Source: Apostichopus japonicus
Taxonomy: Eukaryota > Echinodermata > Holothuroidea > Aspidochirotida > Stichopodidae
DNA length: 64,000 nt
Direction: 5' to 3'
Assembly (NCBI RefSeq): GCF_037975245.1
Contig: NC_092563.1
Location: forward strand, 7,065,501-7,129,500
Made by a program: the position numbers and the translations under genes. The notes below the pieces were generated by a model. The model searched no databases, was not told the DNA's origin, and saw only the letters and a list, made by a program, of their open reading frames with translations. This document shows, piece after piece, positions 1-14,300 of this stretch (positions within the stretch are counted from its first letter, which is position 1; each line of letters begins with the position of its first letter).

Positions 1-2282
1 TATATACATCTTTAAATTATGTAGTTTGGATATCATTTTACTATGCAATTTATTACTCCCAGTGAGACTCAAAATTTTACAAGATGTGTGCTCTCAAAGC
101 CAGACATGTTAAAAATTATTTGAAACATTAAAAAGGTTTAATTGGCAAACTGTGTCGTGTACACTCCAGACATACATTACTGTCAGTCAATCAGAGGTGG
201 TACAGTACTACTATATCTACCACTGTCCATACATTGTGCACACTGAAATGATCTGCAAAAACCGTCTCTTTGCTCACTGTTGACAGTTTTATGCACAGTT
301 ATATTTGTATATCAAATTATTGACTGCTCTACTCAGCTGTCATATATATTATATATACTGAAGGTGTGTCTCCGTTGCTCTTGTTTGGTGTGCCAATATT
401 GGGCCGATCGACTTTTACATTTCCACTAAATAAATGGTATAGACAGGATTCTGATAAGAAAAGCAATTAATTTGTTGATTATTTAGAGAGGGTTTTTTTT
501 TTTGGCAGCTGTGCTGATATGCAAATGAAGTTCATTACATGCTTAATATCCCCCCCCCCCACCCCTCCCCATTTATTCTCTGCTTCGATTGAAATGTAGT
601 TGCAGATGAGAAATTTTCATGCTAAAATTAATTTAATCTTGGTAGAATTTTTACCGATCAGTGTGCAAAGATGTGTCATTCACTATTACTAAATACTTCA
701 TAAGACAAAATGTTAAGGAGCGGAACAAAGCGTTCTGATTGCAATTGAAATGATTCATCCAGGATGTTTCCTAGACGTTTCTCCGTTTCATTAAATACAC
801 TCTCTTGTTAAAGAAAGCTTTAACATTAGGCTCTAACTAACTAACTAACAAATAGTAAATATGGTACCCTTCTACAATGTCTGTAGAGTTCATATGACCC
901 ATTGATAAAATATATAATTAGCTTTGGAAAAATACACTAAATGTACTTTTTCAACGAAAAAATCTTGATAATCTCGTACGGAAGCATTTGGTTTTCCACA
1001 GTTGTTAATCAATTATAATAAGTGTCTTGGTCTACCATGTCAGCATTAAAGCAGAATAGTAGAACTAAATGTTCTGTAACACTTTTGTGTTAGTTATTTG
1101 TATGAATTAAGCTGTTGCTTCTATGCAGTGTAGCCCCTTCTGCCATGTACCATCTTTGTTCTTTAATTGTATTTTGATTGTTTGTTTTTATCTTGATTGT
1201 TACTGCAAATATTTGTGTCAGGATTTCAACACAGCTTGTTACTTTTGACATAGCTGCAGATTGGTGTCTGGTTGTATTGTGGTGTTAATAGCTAGTACAG
1301 CTGTGGGGTATTATTCTAATTCCTTGTAGGTTCCTGATGGTTCAGAGGGTCGTAGATGAAAAGCGTCTCATTACAATGTACCTACATTAAAGTTGTTTTA
1401 CCTGTTTGTGGTCCATTGAGTTGATAGTATCATGTCAGGGCATATTCTGATGTATCTGTATTGTTTTTTATGTCATTGAACTAGGGTTAGGCTTCATTTT
1501 AATTTAAGGAGTGGCTCAATGATTCGCATCATTCAAGCAATACCTTAAAGCAGTATGTAGTACTGATACAAATTTGTGTATAGAGAATTTCATATGAACT
1601 CATGCAAGTGGAATGAAGGGATAACTGACTTGTATTCAAGATAATTTTGGTGATGAATAATGATTAACGTGAAGGAACAGTTATAAATTAATTTTGGTAT
1701 TCATGTTTGTATTCTTCATAACTTGGCATTCATATTAAAGGTGTATGATCACGTCGGGTATAGGTTCTTGTATTCTGCACTTGTGACTGTTAACATGTGA
1801 GTGAAGAGGTGGGGATCTGCTGTATTATTTTTAATTATTGTTTCCGCTTAGTCAATTGGGAATATCATAATTGCTGTGGACAGTAAAATTAGTTCAAAGG
1901 AATTTCCATTGTTACAATGGTGGGTTCTAATCCAATATGGTGTTTTGGGATAATATTTCACTTGAAGATTGGTTGCTATTTCTTAACTATTTAATTACAG
2001 AGTGTGCTAGAAAGCATATGGTATATTGTTTTATTCATGTTTAATTTTATCTTGTTAGGGGTTGCTCCGTTACTGCTCCACTATTGCTCAGTTATTGCTC
2101 CATTACTGTTTTCATGCTGCCAGTTTATCTTGGTTCGTGCGTAAGGGGTGTGGAATATATTGCAGCTAAACAACTTGGACGGTTTTCTGTTGTCATTTGC
2201 TTGGCTTGTTCTACCCAAGGTCGCCGCCCATCCAACTCCCAATCTGAACTGATCAACTGATTTGCATCGAAATAAGAGAAGA
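1..2282. other. 5' flank of the SAMHD1-like gene, no gene recognised
   Basis: I see no convincing coding region, RNA gene or intact mobile element here. The stretch is AT-rich with a short CTAA tandem run near 833-850 and a C tract near 550. The last 200 bases contain a degenerate run of short GCTCC-ATTACT-like words (about 2060-2110) and then a GC-richer segment (2215-2245) just before the first coding exon. No TATA box is evident at a sensible distance, so a TATA-less promoter is an inference only. Confidence 0.5.
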
Positions 2283-2325
2283 ATGCCAAAGCGACGGAGA
2301 ACTGAGGAAACGGATACTGGCAGTG
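2283..2325 (+). CDS. SAMHD1: SAMHD1-like exon 1 (start codon, residues 1-14)
   Basis: ATG opens [14 protein letters not shown], then one base (G) before a GTTTGT donor. The basic run followed by acidic and serine/threonine residues resembles the KRPR nuclear signal at the human N terminus. The split codon G|AT with exon 2 gives aspartate, so the phase fits. The donor is weaker than consensus. No in-frame stop is visible in the few codons just upstream, so an earlier start is not strictly excluded. Confidence 0.6.
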
Positions 2326-5300
2326 GTTTGTAAAATAATTTTTGTCGGCCAGTTTTAAACTTAGTAAGTAAGTAAGTCAACTTTATTGAATCCCAGGAAG
2401 AAATTACATATCTGCAGTGAGCAATACAATGAATGATACAAAATACAAAGAACATTGATACAATGAATGAAATGAAATTCCAAAAAATATTGATAATATA
2501 CAACAGATATATGCAGTCTAAACAAAATATACACTAACTAACTAGCTCCAACAGCGCAACTAAGTGGAACAGCCACCCTCCCTACCTCGTGAAGCACTTG
2601 TTGTGAATACTAACGGCAGTGCCTATAAACGAAGAACGATGTCTATCTGTGTGTGATGTCAGCGACCTCAATCTACCGCTACGAGCAATGATGCGGCTGC
2701 TTAGATGATTGTGCAATGGGTGACTGAGATCTTTCCACATGGAGAGCAGCTTGTCTCGTACACAATTCTCGTAGACCAAGGCCACTGACGGCAGACTTTT
2801 CCTAATTAATTTTACCAGCACATTTAATGACAACATCCAGAACCTTTATGCTGGTTCTTCCCGCATTACCTCCCCATCAAGTATAATACAATAGGTCCAC
2901 ACACTACAGATAATGGAGTTATAGAAGATGGCAAGAATATGTGGATTTATGTTAAAAGAATTCAGCTTACGTAAGCAGTATAATCTTGGTTTTAGCCGTT
3001 TTTCAACATAACTTATGTGTTCACCCCAATTTAACTTATCATCAATTATAACCCCTAAACATTTGTAGCTACTAACCCTTTCAATACTACTACTCCATTA
3101 CTACCTTTAATTATTAAATTGTTTGCTAATACCTTTATATGTCTAGTTCTAAAATCAATAACCATTTCTTTGGTTTTGGTTACATTTAATTCCAAATAGT
3201 TTTCTTCATAATAATCTACGAATCTGCTAATCTGTTCAAAGTACATGTTATGGTTGCCAATCAGAAACCAAACCAATAAGGGCAGTGTCATCAGCATATT
3301 TCACTAAGGGACAGTTAAGGTTTGTTGAGCGAATTTCAGATGTGTAGACAGTAAACAGAAATGGTGCTAGAACTGTAACCTGTGGGGCACCAGTACTGCA
3401 ATGTTTAATATCGGAATGAACGTTATCTCCTAGTTGAACATACTGCTTTAGGTTAGCCTGGGCTGCCGAGTTTCCAGAGGACTGAAATTAAGTTAGGCTC
3501 TAAGTTAAATGAATAAGGGGTTAATCAACGGTCTAGCGTGCGTTACTCTCAGGATTAATGCACGATCGGGGGATAATGCAAGCGATGCACGAGGGCGGAG
3601 CCCGAGTGCATCCAGCGATAGCATTAACACCCAGAGTGCGTTAATCATGTGAGTAACGCACGCTAGACCGTTGATTAACCCCGTTCATTCCTATACTACC
3701 ATTTGTGTGGGGGAAAAATCATAAAACAAAACATTTTTGGTTACATATAACCAAAGATTTATTAAAGTGATGCCCTGTAATTTTACCGTGCGTTACTCAC
3801 AGGATTAACCATGGTCAGCTGACCTGAATGGACCAATAGGATTTAGGAATCTTTACTAAGTGTGAATGAAGGTGTGATTAAAGTCTAAATAGACAGTTTT
3901 TAATCAAGATTATCTCACATAGCAGGTGTGGTGAATAAGACACCTTTTGTTTCATCTGTACTCTGGTGCTAAAACAAACCTTCCATTGTTTCTTTTTGTG
4001 TTCATTAGATTAGTCACCAGCCCTGGCAACAATTAAGTTCACTTGCTACTGAATATGCAAAGTTTCAACATATTATGTAATAGCAGTGCTAGTTGACAAT
4101 TGGCAAGAGTTTTTGAAGATAAAATATGTTGCCATCTCCTGATTGGGCACATCAGTTGCAACCCTGTACCCTCTGTTTCAGTCCTCCCGGTTAGTGTAGG
4201 TTCTTCCTGTAAACCTATACAATTACAGCACCCCTACCTGCCAAGCAGTGAAGACCACTTTTTGTAGTTTTGTATTTTATCAGTTTTTACTGTGGAAAGT
4301 TTATCTGTTTTTTACCTTCATGATTATACACAGCAAAATCCTGCTTAATAATTAGTTTAGCTCGCGGCTATAGTAACCTAAATAAGAATAAAATAAGTAA
4401 AGGAGGCCAGCTTCACAATTATGAATATCCATACCACCTTGGACGAAACTTTCTCCTGCAATCCATCTTAATATTTGGAGGAAACCGGAAGTGTTTAATT
4501 TGCCATTCTAAGTATAGGAACTTTTACCAAACTATTTTTATTTCTTTTCACCGGATGGGAACATTAATTTAATATTATACTGTGCTGAGACAGAAACCCC
4601 AGCAAGAACTAACAATCACCCACCAGGATGGAGAGAAACCGTATCAGGAAACACTCGGCAACATCTTTTACACAGAACCATGTTTTGTTATTTATTCCTA
4701 AGGTTTTTCGTTTGTGTCGCCCCAATGGTAAAGCAATTATTTCATTTTTTTTTGTATCGGTTATAAGATATTAATATATCATAGTAAATTATAATTTTGG
4801 ACTGAGTGGCTAAAGTTGACTTTAGTCCTCTGCACTCTGTTGTCCACTATCTTGTTTATTTTGTCACTGTGTCTCCTAGATAGTGCTCAAAAGTCCTCAT
4901 ACTTCCTGAGCATTAGGATATCTATAAAGACTAAAGGTTAGTAAGAAACTAACACGAACCCTCAGTGTTTGATTTCCCTTACAAAAGTTAGCATCTAGGC
5001 TAATTACGCAAAACTACATTCTTGCATCTTGGATTAAGGAGTATGTGAAAGGAGTTTGCAAATTAGTTTAATTTCTCGAAAAATTGCATTGAGTTAAAGA
5101 TCATTTGGGTCACCAGGGGTCAAATTGTGAAAATCTTGCAAACCAGTTATATCAAAAAGGGAATTATGGGCAGACCTCATAGGCTTATTTGGTGTGTAGA
5201 AGTACCACATTGAGTTAGAGAAGCCTATTGTTTTGGTTTAGGTCAAAAGTCATTTGGGGTCATCAGAGGTCAAATGGTGAAACCCTTGTAAACATGTACA

Positions 5301-8300
5301 CCCTCACTATACATTACGTCAGATTCATGAAGAAAACTGCTCATGTTACATCATCGAAACCACAATGCGTTTTTGCATTCTGGTTACTCATGATTATAAC
5401 TACTGCTTCTTAATACAATGGTGTTAGTTTATTGTCTGTCAAGATATGGTCTGAGACTTGCTAAACCACTCAAAGTCTTCCATCTTCAGTGATCTTCCCA
5501 CAGAATGGCTGAATTGTGCTTTTGATTTGTTCTATATTTGAATGCATTAGTCACAGGTGGAAGTGAAGGTGTTGCTACTGTCACTACTTAATAGATAAAA
5601 AAAGTTGAAAATGAAACTAATTGTAAAATACACATGCTGTTACCTTATGGAACAGCCAGGTTTTAACATACTGTGTCTCCTTCCCCCCCCCCCCCCCCTC
5701 CATCGCATTCAAAACATATATGTGGCCACAGTAAATTACTTTTGAGAACTACTACAGTTATAATTTACAAGTTTTTGTCATTCACCTTTACAGATGATGT
5801 TCCCACTGAGAATGTGACTTCATCACCGGAAAGGTAAAGTATCATCAATCTACAGAAGGAAACATTGCAAGCAGCATTTTGCGCTGGGTCGCTTTTTAAC
5901 ATGTGCATTGATTTTTTTACATGAATCAATCATAAAACAGCAAACTAAGATACCATCCAAGTTTCATCCTGCCAAGAGCGTTAATTAGCGAGTAATTAAC
6001 GATTTATGTCGATAACGAGTAAGAGTGTCCACGACAAAGTTTTCATTTCTCCAAATCCACTAGTTTGAATTCCACCAATCAGTGAATAGTATGTTTATTC
6101 ATGAGCCGTTGTTTAAAATAGATTCATTCACAACAATCCGAAAAAGTTGTGTGTGCGTGGGTATCACAGACATACCAACTCCCTGAACATACACTGTACA
6201 AACTAAAGCATTGCATTGTAGTACGTATTGATATACTGGGTTGCTTTCGACTCCGGCAGTAAATATTCTGTCAAACATAGATATTCTCTAACACAAAAAT
6301 TATATTTTTTTATGCCATTGTAAATTTATTCTCTAATAGAAAAATATATATATTATCTTACAATAAATATTCTGTAACCATATATATGTATATACTAACA
6401 CAAAAATTATATTTTTCTATACCAAGAATATATTTATTCTCTAAGGAAAAAATATATATTCTAAGAGAAAAAATATATATTCTCTAAGGCAAAAAATATG
6501 TATTCTCTGAGAGAAAAAATATATATTCTCTAAAAAATGTATACATTTCAGTGAAAATGCGCCCTTTAATGAAGTGACTTTCCCACGTTCGTTTCCTTTG
6601 CAAGGCTGGCAAATTGATTATGTAACACACCGGCTAACGTTCCCAACTAATAACCTTGGAATGTGAAGAAGTGGGCAGCGGCCAAAATGAACGACAGGTT
6701 TACTACAGGGCGTATTTTCAAATGTTGAAATTCTGGTTCAGAAAAATATTTTTCCATTATTTGAACTGAAAGTAAAAGGTGTCAAGGAAATCAGAACTTC
6801 ATTTAGTTTGTGTGATTTTGTTGATGCACATAGTTTTTGTAACATTCCTTTACATTAAAACCGCTGCTGGTAAAAGTCTTAAAATTTGTCTTGTTCCAGA
6901 ACTGACAGTGGCACAGAGGATGACCAACATTTACAGGGAACAAAGGTCAGTAGTCTAAAAATCTTTCTACTTAAAACCAATTAGTTTGTGACAAAGTATT
7001 CTTGACAATAATTCTTCTATTTGAAGAATGAGGATGTGAGCCACCACAAACCAGACCCCACCCCGCAGAATCTGTGTGCAGAATGCATGAGAGCTATCTG
7101 GACTATGGTTTTGATATAAATAAAGATTCATTCACGCTCCAAACACTATTTTCATGCAGCTCTTCTAGCGATACCATCTCTTGATAATACCATGAAAATG
7201 ACTAGATGAAATTATTTTGGTATTTCATCAGTTACCAGAAATTTCCAAATTATACACTTGGCTGGAAGTTGGGGGGGGGGGGGGTAGGAACCGGCAATTT
7301 CACATTCAGCTGAGTAGAAGGCCACTGCTATGGTGAACAACCTTCCCCTCCCACGTACTATTAAATTTACTCCCCCAAAACACATATTTATTGACAAAAC
7401 CTGGAGTATCGGTGGAGCAAATTAAGATCTAATTGTTAGTCTAATTAAGCTTCAGAGTGCACATTTGGAATCTCAATTTTTATGGGGCGGGCACTAATTC
7501 TAGCTGATTTTAGTTTGTCATTGTATGTTTTGAAGAAAGAGAGGGGGTGATGGTGTTCAGTGTTTCTACCCTTGTTTTAAACTTGAGAGGAGCAGAAAAG
7601 TCATTTCACTGGTTATGAATGTCAGAAAGTTGCTGAGTGAAATTCTGCCTTAATGGTATCTTCCAGACTTGCAGTGCGTCCATAGTCATATTGGATCATA
7701 CTTACCTGTACAGGTTACTGGGCTTTGTGGATTTGTAATCGTACTATTACCCGGAGGCATTTTGTAATCTAGTATAGATTAAATACTGGTTTTCACTTAG
7801 AGTCTGAGTGTACTCATACTCATACCAACGGGAATTTTACTCATACTGATGCTATTACATTCTCACTACAGTGCAAGTCAGTTATGGTCAACAGTTGTTC
7901 AGGTCGATTGTTTCCAGATCTGATATTACTTTGTCAGTTGTTTTATCATTGCAGGTCTTTAACGACTCGGTTCACGGACACATTGAGATACACCCTCTAT
8001 TAGTCAGCATCATTGATACACCAGAGTTTCAGAGGTTACGATTCATCAAGCAGATGGGGATGTGTTATTTTGTCTACCCAGGAGCGTCGCATAACAGATT
8101 TGAACATTCCCTTGGGTAGGTGTTTTGAATGTTGTAAGCTTGGCTGATCACAAGACAAGTTGAACACACTCTGGCTAATGTTCATAACTGCCTCAACCTT
8201 TATACTGCTTTCCCCACATCACCATTTCATTGTTGTTGTAATGGCATATAGTTTTTCCCTTATTTGCCAAACCCATTAACATACTGCTTTATACTGCCAA

Positions 8301-11300
8301 TTAGCAGTCTGACTTTACAAATAAGACATACCTACTGGATTGAATGATCATGAGCTTTAAACTAACATAAAACATTGTATATTGGAATAACATATAAACT
8401 GCAACCATAGCAACAAAATGCGAGTGCCATCCATAAATGATAACAGTGTATTGTTTTGACTTTGAAAAAAGCCATTTGTTTGAAAAAATATATATATATT
8501 ATGTAATTTATCCTATACTCTGACAGGGTGAGCTACCTTGCTGGGAAACTTGCAAGAAGCTTACAATCCAAACAGAAGAGTCTAAAGATAACCAAAGAAG
8601 ACATCCTCTGTGTTGAGATAGCAGGATTGTGTCATGATTTAGGTTGGTACAATCTTGAAACATTTTCATACAAAGGGTTGTATTTGCTGCAATCTGGTGG
8701 TTCTACAGTCGACCTATGATGGAATGGTACTCCTTGTCTGGTGCGCGCTGCCACTGACCTAGCTCCCAATGCACCTGACATGACCCCACATACCCCTGAC
8801 CAGGATTCCAATGCCCCTGACCTAGGTTGCGTTGGTATATTGATATACCAGGTACACCTGGTATTTAATTCATACCTGGTATTTCATTCATAACCATACT
8901 GACCGTACTGAAATCTGTCATCAACGAACATACTGAAATACCAGGTATATCCGAAACACCTGGAATACCTGGTAAAAATAATACCCTGTAAAAATACCGA
9001 CACAGATAATACATGCGAACTTGAAGAAATTCCTGCTGCTAATGTTTATCGTGTGTATCTTACCAATCCCCGGTAGCGAGATTTTTTTCCCAGCGCGGTA
9101 AAGGCCATCATTGCATACCTTACCTCTCATTGGCTGGGTCTTGCACTTTTGATGCTGAATTGTGAAGTTCTTCTTACGCTAAGCAATGTGTGTGTGTATA
9201 TGTACATGAATATACACGTGCACGAATTGGATGGTGATTCGCATACACGTACTGTATGAACTGGCGACTGTCTTGAGACAACTTTGTTAAAAAATGTGTT
9301 AAAATGTTTTTTCTTTGCTTTTGCCCGGACTTGTTTGTGTACATTTACATCCATAAGTTCATAAAACAATACTGCGACCATGAACTGTGAGTGTACACGT
9401 CTCATTGTAGATAACTGTCCTTCTTTGAAGGTAAGGATTACTTAATAGGTTGATGATCCAAAACTGAAAAGCCAATAAATAGAATAAGTTAATTTTGACA
9501 AGGGTGAAGCTTCGAAGTGATGGTGGAACTTGCTGTACAGAGTACTACGATGGCAATGTACGCAGATAAGTACCAGGCGTTTGCTTGCTTCAAAACTACT
9601 TAAAAACATTGGACAGCTTGACCGTTTCTTGTTGACTATTACTTGAGATGCTTCTAAACTTCAATCCGATACACTGATTTTCAAAATTATGACCCTTTGA
9701 AACGGTTTTCAGATAATGCATGTTAGTAGTACCAATGCCACTGCGGATTATAGTTACTGAACACAGAAATTGTCTTACATTTATATTATATGGTGATTTT
9801 TTGTATCATCTTCACACTGTTCGGTTTGATTTAACTTCTTAAATTTACAGTAACAGAGTTTTGCGATACATAACCACAGACCCTCTACATCCGTGGCGTA
9901 ACACACCGACAAATAAATTAACTCTACTCTGCTGCTAGACTGTTGTCTTTTTTGAGTGTACTAGGCAAAGTAGCCTTGTGAAATGTGGTATGTGATGAGC
10001 GATTCAGTGCAGCAGCTGCTAGTTGATATTGTAATGAAGCTTATGTGTAAAAGTAAGTTGGCCTGACATTTCGATCCTGGCAGGATCTTATGTATAAGAA
10101 CCCCAGCCAATGGGAGCAAGGTATGCTAGTCTTGGCTTTCACCGCGCTGGAAAAAAAATTCGCTCCCCAGTAGTCCCCAACTGTAAACATTCTTGCTGCA
10201 CAATCTTAGCTTTTGCACCTGCTGCTTGTACTGTACCAAACGAAAGTTCAACGAAGTGATACACTGATATGTTTCTTGGGTTTTTACCTTAAAAAATGGT
10301 TTAAGCCTATTCGGCCAATCACGAGAACTGATTGGTTACATTTACGAACACGATAATTTGGAACAGTCTACGTACGGATGGGGAAGGGGAAAGTACAGAA
10401 TACAGCACAGCACCTGTTGGAGGTTTTGAAACAGGTGCTCGGTACATGAGGAGAAGGGATTGGATGGCATGTGTGTCTGCATTAATAACAATACATGTGT
10501 GCATTGTCGTCTAGCAAGGAGTTTCTGTTAGTGATGCAATGCTGTGTAAGAGAAACCTGCGCTGGTAAACGTGCTTGAAGTAGTTCTAAGCATCTCTTCT
10601 TACCTCCATGGTCTTAGCGAGTATCAAAAATACTGACATTTTTGCATTCCCAGCTTTCTGTACCTACTGTCAGAGAGATCGGCGAAGTTTCATCTAAGTT
10701 TTAAAATAGTCCATACTAAACTAATTAGTGTGGGATGGATCTGGTCTCTATCTCACTACTTTCACAATGCCACAGAAGTTTTGCGGTTCTAAGATGTCAC
10801 TCTCTTTACATTTGAGAATACCATTTCAAAGAAAGGAATAACCTCTTTGTTTCACTCTTAACTGGTGAATTTAAAAGAGTAGAGAAGTTCTGAAAAAGTT
10901 GTGACCAAAACAGTGTCAAACTTTCTAGACAGGGATTTGGCCATCTAGCTACTCAAAAGGCCAAAAAACAGAAATGTTCATTTTCAGTAGTAAAGTCCTT
11001 CGACAGTTCTGATCTTGCATTTTTCATGTCAAATCTGCTATACTTTTCATGTAGGTACCCTTGAAAATAAATGTTTCCCCACAATGGGGATCCTTCCCCC
11101 AGACTGTGATTACTTGTTCCCTTTCTTCATAGTTACTTATTAATTCATTACAGGACATGGTCCATTCTCCCACCTCTTTGATGAAGCATTTCTTCCCAAA
11201 GTTAGGCCAGACTACAAAGGAAAGGTAAAGAGAATTTTTAATTACTTTAAAAGTATTTTAATTTTATAGTATACTAGCCTTTGTTTAAGTTCATAGCGAT

Positions 11301-14300
11301 TAACATAGCCTACTGTCTATGTGATGCTAGGGGTGGTTTGCCTTTGTAGTGATGCACGTAAATTTTAGCTTCGGTTTTGCCGAGGCTAAATGTATGAAGC
11401 TTAGGCAATATGTATGTACCCTGGTTTGGTTTACTATAAGTCCTATATACAGTAAGTAGCCTATATCTGACATTGTATACAATGTATGAATTAGATCAGT
11501 TAATTGTTGTCATGAAAGGAAGTCACCAGGTTTTGGAGCAGTTGAAGTGGGATGGTTAGAATGTGCCCGTAACCTTAGTAACTATAAATACTCTGCAGCA
11601 ATTATTAGTTGCATTTGCCATTTTCCACTTCTGTTTATCAGTGAATTGGTAGTACACCTGTACATAACAATCCTTCCTAAATCTGATCAGTATTCTGTTT
11701 TTATTTTTCTGGTTTAAAGTTTTTACCCAAATTTGTTCACTTTTTCAAGCTTGATTTTGTAAGTGTCAGTTGAACGCTTTTTTCCCATTTTCTTTTTGCA
11801 ACTTTTTTGAACAGCATGAAAAACTCTCAGTGGATATGTTTGAGCATATGCTGAAGAAAAACAACCTGGGAGAACAATTCAAAAAGTATCACCTGGAAAA
11901 AGATGATATTGATTTCATTAAGGAACAGATTGTCGGAGTTGGAGAGAAGAAGGTATTGCTTATATTAAATGGTCAATGTATGGTAAAGTACGTTAATAAA
12001 ACGCAGGACATTTTTCTCAAGTAGCAAGTTCATGCTTCATTTAATAAAGGAATAACAAAGGTAGGAAAAAGATACAATTTATATTATACAGAAACCTCAA
12101 AAATATCTGACAAGTAACATTCGATTTTGAAGTTAACTGCTTTCTGTTGGACTTAACACGCTTGCTTTAAAAAATGGCTCCTAAGGCCTAAACACAATGC
12201 ACATTAAGCCGCCATTGATTATGCAATACACCTGAAATTCCATTTTACCGTGGAAAATATTCAGCTGTTGTTGCTAGGGCTAGAACTAGAAGAACGTGCA
12301 ATTTCCTATAAGCACCACGCAGTTTAAAATGTCAACGAGGCACCTGAAGGTCATAGTTATGAAAAAATCAGGAGTTCTCTTTTCTTAAAATTTTCGTTAA
12401 AAAGAAGGCATAGGCTATATCTTAACGAGCACACTGAAGCTAGGCCTAGTGTATGCTAAAGTAACAGTAAGTAGACTGACTGTAACGCTAAGCATTCGGC
12501 ATGCCTTGTCAGAATTAGGCTTACTTCATAATCCAATTCAAATGGAATGTTCCTTGCGTGGCCATGGATGTCGTTCCTCATCACAAAGGTAGCTATTAGT
12601 ACCGCTCTATTTTGGCAAACGGTTTCAAAGTCTGTTATTTACTGTTAAAAAACCTTCTGGGGATCAAAAAAGGTTCACGAAATTATCCACTTCGTGGCAA
12701 CAAACATACTCCACCTCCGTAGGAGGTATCCGTATATCATCTTCTTCCCTGTTTTCTCTTACGTTTTCCCTTTCCTGTAATTCCTCTGCTGTGAATAATA
12801 TGTGATGTTTCTTTACCCGAGTATCTTGTACATGTGTGATGTTTCTTAACCTGAGATAATCTGGTACATGTGTGATGTTTCTTTACCTGAGTATCTTGTA
12901 CATGTGTGATGTTTCTTAACCTGAGTATCTGGTACATGTGTGATGTTTCTTTTCCTGAGTATCTTGTACATTTGTGATGTTTCTTTACCTGAGTATCTGG
13001 TACATGTGTGATGTTTCTTAACCTGAGTATCTGGTACATGTGTGATGTTTCTTTTCCTGAGTATCTTGTACATTTGTGATGTTTCTTTACCTGAGTATCT
13101 GGTACATGTGTGATGTTTCTTTACCTGAGTATCTTGTACATGTGTGATGTTTCTTAACCTGAGTATCTGGTACATGTGTGATGTTTCTTTTCCTGAGTAT
13201 CTTGTACATTTGTGATGTTTCTTAACCTGAGATAATCTGGTACATGTGTGATGTTTCTTTACCTGAGTATCTGGTACATGTGTGATGTTTCTTAACCTGA
13301 GTATCTGGTACATGTGTGATGTGTCTTTTCCTGAGTATCTTGTACATTTGTGATGTTTCTTTACCTGAGTATCTGGTACATGTGTGATGTTTCTTTACCT
13401 GAGTATCTGGTACATGTGTGATGTTTCTTTACCTGAGTATCTGATACATGTGTGATGTTTCTTAACCTGAGTATCTGGTACATGTGTGATGTTTCTTTAC
13501 CTGAGTGTCTGGTACATGTGTGATGTTTCTTCACCTGAGTATCTGGTAAATGTGTGATGTTTCTTTACCTGAGTATCTGGTACATGTGTGATGTTTCTTT
13601 ACCTGAGTATCTTGTACATGTGTGATATTACTTTACCTGAGTATCTTGTACATTTGTGATGTTTCTTTACCTGAGTATCTTGTACATGTATGATGTTTCT
13701 TTACCTGAGTATCTTGTACATGTATGATGTTTCTTTACCTGAGTATCTGGTACATGAGTGATGTTTCTTTACCTAAGTATCTGGTACATGTTTGATGTTT
13801 CTTTACCTGAGTATCTGGTACATGTGTGATGTTTCTTTACCTGAGTATCTGGTACATGTGTGATGTTTCTTTACTTGAGTATCTGGTACATGTGTGATGT
13901 TTCTTTACCTGAGTATCTTGTACATGTGTGATATTTCTTTACTTGAGTATCTGGTACATGTGTGATGTTTCTTTACCTGAGTATCTGGTACATGTGTGAT
14001 GTTTCTTTACCTGAGTATCTGATGCATGTGTGATGTTTCTTAACCTGAGTATCTGGTACATGTGTGATGTTTCTTTACCTGAGTGTCTGGTACATGTGTG
14101 ATGTTTCTTCACCTGAGTATCTGGTAAATGTGTGATGTTTCTTTACCTGAGTATCTGGTACATGTGTGATGTTTCTTTACCTGAGTATCTTGTACATGTG
14201 TGATATTACTTTACCTGAGTATCTTGTACATTTGTGATGTTTCTTTACCTGAGTATCTTGTACATGTATGATGTTTCTTTACCTGAGTATCTTGTACATG

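Noticed and set aside
12737-13313. Long minus-strand frames of 100-155 codons
   Set aside because: They are translations of the 34-bp minisatellite. The repeated peptide follows the DNA period and has no other support.
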